Made by a program: the position numbers and the translations under genes. From a virus, in IMG/VR virus record IMGVR_UViG_3300023171_000009, positions 1-64,000 of that record: a stretch of DNA of 64,000 nucleotides; one strand, written 5' to 3'. The stretch's first letter is position 1. Every line of letters begins with the position of its first letter. Under the pieces are notes generated by a model. That model was not told the origin of the DNA. It saw only the letters and a list, made by a program, of their open reading frames with translations, and did no database searches. This document shows, in pieces, positions 59,648 to 64,000 of the stretch.

Positions 59648-60076
59648 TTATGCCGCCGTTGACTTTGCCTGTTCGGCAATAGCTTTGATCAACTCGGAAT
59701 AAGGAACTTTCACACGATTTTGATCGTAAGCCACGCTAATCGCCGCGCCTAGCAAAATCCAATGCTCCTTGTCCCCAGCAATGGACAAAACAAGCTTGTT
59801 AATATCGGCTCCCGTGGTGCTTTCATCGGTGGCTACAAGGAGCGTATCCGCTACTTGGGTAATCACGGCAGCTTTTGCGGCGCGATCTTCAGGAGATTTT
59901 GCCTTGCTGAGAACTTTAGTAACAGCCAGCGAAGTTGCGGTTTGTGCTAAAAACGTATAATCCGCAGGGTTTTTGGTGCCGTCCGGGTTGGTAGTTTGAC
60001 ACGCCGTGAAAAACGGCATGATGGCAAAGACCAGAAGCAGGCAAAGCAGATTTTGAAGCATTTTAGGGAATTTCAT
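59648..60076 (-). CDS. lipoprotein, 142 aa
   Basis: A signal peptide with lipobox: basic N-terminus MKFPK, hydrophobic LLCLLLVFAIMPF and FTAC with Cys26 as the lipidated residue. The mature part is a helical soluble domain (SLAVTKVLSKAKSPEDRAAK, ADTLLVATDESTTG). Near a holin-like gene; an outer-membrane spanin is possible but unproven. Confidence 0.65.
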   Translation of the reverse strand: MKFPKMLQNLLCLLLVFAIMPFFTACQTTNPDGTKNPADYTFLAQTATSLAVTKVLSKAKSPEDRAAKAAVITQVADTLLVATDESTTGADINKLVLSIAGDKEHWILLGAAISVAYDQNRVKVPYSELIKAIAEQAKSTAA

Positions 60077-60097
60077 AGGTTGTTTTAGGTTAGGTTT

Positions 60098-60110
60098 TGC
60101 AATAGTTGCA
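60098..60110. repeat. R1-type perfect palindrome, intergenic
   Basis: TGCAATAGTTGCA on plus, between the lipoprotein start and the holin-like gene stop. Confidence 0.75.
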
Positions 60111-60131
60111 ATTTTTTAACGAGGCTGAACC

Positions 60132-60527
60132 CTACTCCTTTTTAAGCTCCGGATCAACTGGAATAATCACATCTGAATTAGCTTCCGCCGTTTGTTTGAT
60201 AGTATCAGCAGCTTCGTTAGTGTCAGGACCGGCAAAACCATCCTCATCAAGCGGCTGCGTAGCGATAGGTGTTTGATTGATAGTTTTTTGCAATTCCTTA
60301 ACCCCCGCTCTGTTCTGAGAGCCTACCCAATCCGCTATAATAGCCCATGCAGTTGCGCCGAAAAACGCGGCCCATCCTAAAATAGTTTCTTGTGGAATGT
60401 TTAAATTCAGCGCAATTACAGCTTTAGTTAATGCAATAGTAGCTAAACTAATAAGAGCCTTCAAAACAAGGCCTTTTGCCCCCATCAGAGAAGTAATGAG
60501 GATTGTTTTAATTGGTTTTGGGTTCAT
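60132..60527 (-). CDS. holin-like two-span membrane protein, 131 aa
   Basis: Two hydrophobic segments, LKALISLATIALTKAVIALN and ILGWAAFFGATAWAIIADWV, then a hydrophilic tail with TKQTAEANSD-like disordered residues. Size and topology fit a class II holin, and an adjacent lipoprotein and coiled-coil protein could form part of a lysis or membrane module. No lysis enzyme is adjacent. Confidence 0.5.
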   Translation of the reverse strand: MNPKPIKTILITSLMGAKGLVLKALISLATIALTKAVIALNLNIPQETILGWAAFFGATAWAIIADWVGSQNRAGVKELQKTINQTPIATQPLDEDGFAGPDTNEAADTIKQTAEANSDVIIPVDPELKKE

Positions 60528-60552
60528 GTCTACGATTTTATATGTTATTTTA

Positions 60553-61308
60553 TCACTGTCCTAACGGTTTATTCTGCGAAATATCTGGAAAATAGTTAAT
60601 AGGCGGGAGCGTTTGCTCAAAAACCTTAGCCCAAAGTAATCCAGTCATTTGAGAATTATGCGCCCTTGTTAAATTAAGGACTTGAGATTGTGCTCTAAAT
60701 TGCGTTTCAACTTCTTTAAGCTTTTCTCCTACTGACGTTTTCAATACTGCCAGTTCATGGGCTTGATTGTTATATTCTGATTTCAACTCTGCTATGTCAC
60801 GGCCTTTATCGCCTCTATCAACTTCAGAAGCCGTAGCTTTCTGGTTCAAGGAGGCTAGAATTCCGGACGCATTAAATAAGTCCTGAGCATTTCTACTAAC
60901 GGTTGAATCAAGTCTTGAAATATCAGCACGTAAAGGGATTCCATAACTATCAACGTAGCTTCTAACGGTAGAGACGCCCCAAGTCATTAACCCACCAGCC
61001 ACTAAACCAAGGACGGCTATTCCTGTTTGAATCGTAAACTTTTTGTTATCGTCCTGCCCTTTAGTTTTGGAATTTATAGTTTGCGCCAAGCTTTCATGAC
61101 TTTGGTGAATTGCTTTTTCCAGATTTTCCTGATTGCTTCGCTGGATTCTGGAAAGATTCTCCATCCCTTCCTTAGTATTAGCGGCTAAATCAGCTAAATT
61201 TTTAGCAAACGTATTCTGTTGGAGTTCCAGTAAAACTAACCGCTCTCCTAATGCGTAATTACTTACTCTTTTTTCAGTAGTGGTTGGACTATCCGATTCA
61301 TTAGACAT
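60553..61308 (-). CDS. membrane-anchored coiled-coil protein, 251 aa
   Basis: A central transmembrane span (QTGIAVLGLVAGGLMTWGVS at about 94-113) separates an N-terminal coiled coil (KNLADLAANTKEGMENLSRI) from a C-terminal one (AELKSEYNNQAHELAVLKTS). The layout resembles XhlA-type or spanin-like membrane proteins but is larger. Function unknown; lies next to the tail hub gene. Confidence 0.55.
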   Translation of the reverse strand: MSNESDSPTTTEKRVSNYALGERLVLLELQQNTFAKNLADLAANTKEGMENLSRIQRSNQENLEKAIHQSHESLAQTINSKTKGQDDNKKFTIQTGIAVLGLVAGGLMTWGVSTVRSYVDSYGIPLRADISRLDSTVSRNAQDLFNASGILASLNQKATASEVDRGDKGRDIAELKSEYNNQAHELAVLKTSVGEKLKEVETQFRAQSQVLNLTRAHNSQMTGLLWAKVFEQTLPPINYFPDISQNKPLGQ

Positions 61309-61322
61309 AATAATCTTAAAGT

Positions 61323-62495
61323 TTATAAAGTTTTTCGCTTTGCCTTGTTATCCGCTTTTATGATAGCCTTGTTAGTGGCTTTGAGTTGTTTTCTCATCGC
61401 GGCAGCCGCTTCATTAGCGGCCTTTCGTTCAGCTTCTGTAGCGTTTTCTCCTAACCCATTAACTTGGACAGCAGGCTTATCACACTCTGCTGAAGTCACG
61501 TATCCTCCGGTTTTATCAAAAGAATGAGTTACACTCTTTAAATGCCAGTATGACGGCATCTTAATGCCCGTTTCCACATCATAAAACCCTTCGGTTTTTA
61601 TCATCGTCTCTGCCTTAAGCTTAGGGTTTCCTCTATAAAGAGAAAACTCAAAAGAATGCCCCTCTACTTCCAGCATCGAAGCCCGTCCCGCCGCTGCCGC
61701 GTTTGCCAACTCTTCTGTAGCATACACCCCCGGTAAGGCTAGTCTAGCATTTTCTTTGCGATCTGCTTCGCCTGAATCAGTTCTAACAACTTTTACGGCA
61801 TATGAATATTTGCCAGTATCTTTATTATATACATTAGCCACTACTGCCCCGTAATTACTTGTGCTCTGATTTAACCAACTCCAACTAGAACAAGCGTCTT
61901 CTTTTACGGTATCTGATAGTGCTTGGATAGTTCCGACTTTTGCAAATAATAAAGTTTTACCACTAACTTTAAAGCTGGCACCATAACGTAACCCAAGGGC
62001 AGTTAAGAACGATTGATCGGACTCGTTGCGTTGAATCATCGAACTTGCAATAATACCATAAAATTCAGGATCAATTATGGGCGTCATTTCGTTGCGCTGA
62101 GCAACGTGTTCAACAATATCAGCTAATGATTGATTATCGTAAGTAGTGTTATGAGTTTCTTTCCACATTCCTCCGGTAGCCAAAGCGTGAAAATGAAAAG
62201 CAACCTCTCTTCCTCCGGATTTACTTTTTTGAACGCTGGACTCATCAAAGATAAAATCGCCCATGTTAACCATGCCTTCGTATTTAGGCATGTTGGACGC
62301 TTCCTGATAGCCTAAAAATAACGTAGCTTTGGCTCCTCTTTTGGGGATTTGAATAGCGGGAACGGCATCCAATCTAACAACTAACCTATCGTTGTTAAAG
62401 CCATAAGTATCTTGTAAAGTTAACCCTATGAAGCGATCCTGTAAACGGTCTGTATAGTCAATTCCGTTTATGTAAAATATGTATCCGGGTTTCAT
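61323..62495 (-). CDS. tail hub protein, P2 gpD family
   Basis: 390 aa. The layout YIFYINGIDYTDRLQDRFIG with YDNQSLADIVEHVAQRNEMT and SFLTALGLRYGASFKVSG fits the late-control gpD/T4 gp27 family, a hub under the tail spike. The C-terminus is basic and Ala/Lys-rich. Overlaps the gpU gene as ATGA, as in P2-like phages. Confidence 0.8.
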   Translation of the reverse strand: MKPGYIFYINGIDYTDRLQDRFIGLTLQDTYGFNNDRLVVRLDAVPAIQIPKRGAKATLFLGYQEASNMPKYEGMVNMGDFIFDESSVQKSKSGGREVAFHFHALATGGMWKETHNTTYDNQSLADIVEHVAQRNEMTPIIDPEFYGIIASSMIQRNESDQSFLTALGLRYGASFKVSGKTLLFAKVGTIQALSDTVKEDACSSWSWLNQSTSNYGAVVANVYNKDTGKYSYAVKVVRTDSGEADRKENARLALPGVYATEELANAAAAGRASMLEVEGHSFEFSLYRGNPKLKAETMIKTEGFYDVETGIKMPSYWHLKSVTHSFDKTGGYVTSAECDKPAVQVNGLGENATEAERKAANEAAAAMRKQLKATNKAIIKADNKAKRKTL

Positions 62496-63004
62496 TTAAA
62501 GAATTCTGTTAACCCACCAACAAAAGATTTTATTTGCGACTGCCATTGCGAAATGTCAAAAGCGCCGCTTGAAACTATACCATCACCACCAATAACATCA
62601 GTAGTGTAATGCAATAAATCTATGGAATAGGAACTTGTTTGATGATCGCCATTCCTTAGAAAGTCTTCTTGTTCATCAGATATATCAAGAATAGCAAATA
62701 AGCCATAAGAAACGCCACTACCATCAACTAATGGAAAAGGCACTCCTTGTTTCTGAAGTGCAACGATTTCATTTATTTGGTTTAGCCCCGCAGCTTGAAG
62801 ACCATATGCTGCTCCTAACGCGCTAAAGGTAACACCCGTAAGGCTGATAGAATGATTCTTAAATCCTGTAAACTGTAAAGGATCTTCGCTGCCAATGCGA
62901 GACATAGCAACCCATGAAGCTGAATTCTTGATAGACTTTTTAAGCAAGGGCCGCATCTTTGCCGTAAAGGTTACCCCTCCTAACGTGTATAATATTTCGT
63001 CCAT
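62492..63004 (-). CDS. tail protein, P2 gpU family
   Basis: 170 aa from MDEILYTLGGVTFTAKMRPL. The pattern of a short gpU protein is present: TFTAKMRPLLKKSIK, then LQFTGFKNHSISLTGVTF and a C-terminal YSIDLLHYTTDV. gpU caps or joins the tail tube end. An R1 dyad codes EIVA in NQINEIVALQKQG. The start was chosen at 63004, before the upstream stop at 63006. Confidence 0.75.
   Translation of the reverse strand: MDEILYTLGGVTFTAKMRPLLKKSIKNSASWVAMSRIGSEDPLQFTGFKNHSISLTGVTFSALGAAYGLQAAGLNQINEIVALQKQGVPFPLVDGSGVSYGLFAILDISDEQEDFLRNGDHQTSSYSIDLLHYTTDVIGGDGIVSSGAFDISQWQSQIKSFVGGLTEFFK
62759..62771 (-). repeat. R1 dyad, exact
   Basis: TGCAACGATTTCA on plus; in frame as EIVA in gpU. Confidence 0.9.
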
Positions 63005-63005
63005 T

Positions 63006-64000
63006 TTAGTAAGGGCTAGTAGCGTTATCTTGACCCGTCCGGGCAGCATGGTCAGAGTCGGCTTGTTGCTCCGTATTCTTCTCATCAAGTTTTGCCTTAA
63101 TGGCTGTAGCCAAGGCTTCCGCATTATCAAGCGGAACTCCAGTTATCGTAATACTAACGTCTCTGATAGCTTGTAACTGTTTCTTCTCAGAACTAGTCAT
63201 CGCTGAAGGCTGCTTAGCCTCAAGTCGTTTTTGATCATCAATCAATCTAGCATTGGCATCCGCTGCTTGTTTTAACGCGTCTTGATCACCTGCCTTAAAT
63301 TTAGTAGCATAATCGATAATGCCTAGTTTACTTTCAAGAGCGGCCTTTTCGGAGTCCATCCTAGAAATTGCTCCTTTGACTTGATCAAGTTGCGAGGGAG
63401 CGTTTTCATATATTTTTGCATCCAAACTTCTAGGAGCTAGCCAGCTTTTATCAGCGGTCGCCGCATTATATTTATCAACGTATCCTTGCTGTGTTGCCTG
63501 CTGTTGAAGCATTAATGGCTTCTTCGCTTCAATATCAGCAATTGATTTTCGGATTTCATCCTTAACATAAGGATTATCTACTAGCTTTTTATAAGCAGCA
63601 TTCCTATCTTCAGGGTTAGCAGAACGTGTATTAGATAGTTCGTTAGCTAAATTATCGAATTTACTACCTTTAAGAAGCCCAGCACCACCATCAAGGGCAG
63701 CGTTGCTCTTTTCCTTCATCCCGTTAGCTATACCTTCACCAATTAAACTGCCGACTCCATATCCTATAGATACTAACGCCGCACCGCCAAGTAAAGTTGC
63801 GAAAGGTCCACCGGCAGCAAAGAACCCTCCTACTTTAGAGGATACTCCACTGTTAATTCCAGTTCCAAGAGCGGTGCCCGCCGCTTGACCGGCTGCGGGG
63901 GCAATACCAGTCATATAACGTAGAGCATTACTAAAACCGCTTAACGCTAGTTGACCTGTTTGAAAAAGTTTAACTGCCGGGCCGACGGCTAAGTTTAACG
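63006..64000 (-). CDS. tape-measure protein, C-terminal part (5' end outside the window)
   Basis: About 330 codons are visible; the frame remains open at base 64000, so an ATG at 63914 is internal. Gly/Ala-rich hydrophobic segment GGFFAAGGPFATLLGGAALV followed by long coiled-coil helices (RMDSEKAALESKLGIIDYAT, ADANARLIDDQKRLEAKQ). Position before gpU and gpD matches P2-like tail cassettes, where the tape measure sets tail length. Confidence 0.7.
   Translation of the reverse strand, partial: LNLAVGPAVKLFQTGQLALSGFSNALRYMTGIAPAAGQAAGTALGTGINSGVSSKVGGFFAAGGPFATLLGGAALVSIGYGVGSLIGEGIANGMKEKSNAALDGGAGLLKGSKFDNLANELSNTRSANPEDRNAAYKKLVDNPYVKDEIRKSIADIEAKKPLMLQQQATQQGYVDKYNAATADKSWLAPRSLDAKIYENAPSQLDQVKGAISRMDSEKAALESKLGIIDYATKFKAGDQDALKQAADANARLIDDQKRLEAKQPSAMTSSEKKQLQAIRDVSITITGVPLDNAEALATAIKAKLDEKNTEQQADSDHAARTGQDNATSPY

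Noticed and set aside
1-64000. Alternative genetic code (stop codon reassignment)
   Set aside because: TGA, TAA and TAG all serve as stops at clear gene ends, and long genes such as PolA have no internal stops under the standard code.

Overview
This window is part of a large, AT-rich tailed-phage genome (Caudoviricetes, very probably a myovirus). Essentially every gene I can support lies on the minus strand, so transcription runs from base 64000 towards base 1. Tail assembly is P2/Mu-like: a tape-measure C-terminus, gpU, a gpD-type hub, a PAAR spike, a PBSX-type portal and an SPP1 gp7/Mu gpF head protein. Replication genes resemble those of T4/SPO1-like phages. The host is not identified. A C-terminal PEP-CTERM signal on one phage protein suggests a Gram-negative host with an exosortase (for example Verrucomicrobiota or similar; inference). 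The starts I inspected lack Shine-Dalgarno sequences.

Layout in transcription order. 64000-59600: tail genes, then a coiled-coil membrane protein, a holin-like protein and a lipoprotein. 59550-51140: many small genes, a PEP-CTERM protein, a Cdc48/Ycf46-like AAA+ ATPase, paralogous small proteins and a small P-loop protein. 51040-36900: replication and recombination block: replication initiator candidate, degenerate DnaC-like loader, DnaB-like helicase, a UDG-exonuclease-polymerase fusion, DnaG-like primase, ssDNA-binding protein candidate, SF2 helicase, RecA/UvsX, an Hjc-like nuclease, a Cas4/RecB-like nuclease and RuvC. 36540-28000: accessory genes, including an AK-rich DNA-binding-like protein, GroES and a PL3-type beta-helix protein. 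28000-20400: two GIY-YIG proteins, GNAT, MazG-type genes, a GT25 and a GT32-methyltransferase fusion, PAAR and an endolysin/spanin-like pair. 20400-12400: small accessory genes, a tRNA-like element and a structured noncoding repeat array. 12300-1: intein-split large terminase, a UDG-family gene, an N6-adenine methyltransferase, RNase HI, portal and minor head protein.

Three genome-wide signals are not explained by the genes. (1) A 13-bp imperfect dyad, TGAAA-N3-TTGCA (usually TGAAATCGTTGCA), occurs about 48 times. It lies mostly at gene ends and starts, or in frame inside genes where it encodes EIVA or KSLQ. It behaves like a dispersed operator, comparable to mycobacteriophage stoperators or to MatP/Noc-type sites. 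(2) The 9-mer CAAGGRCGG occurs 18 times exactly, with dozens of close relatives, almost always antisense to the genes and at about one per gene. (3) A repeated promoter module (TTGC-N17-ATTGTC class) is positioned so that several transcripts would begin at the ATG.

Other notable items are a 16-bp inverted repeat enclosing a multibranched structure at 51743-51886, a promoter-terminator leader ahead of terL, and a recurring basic peptide tag (FKLP / MKLKLKKP) on unrelated proteins. All calls come from reading the sequence and from family knowledge; no database search was made.
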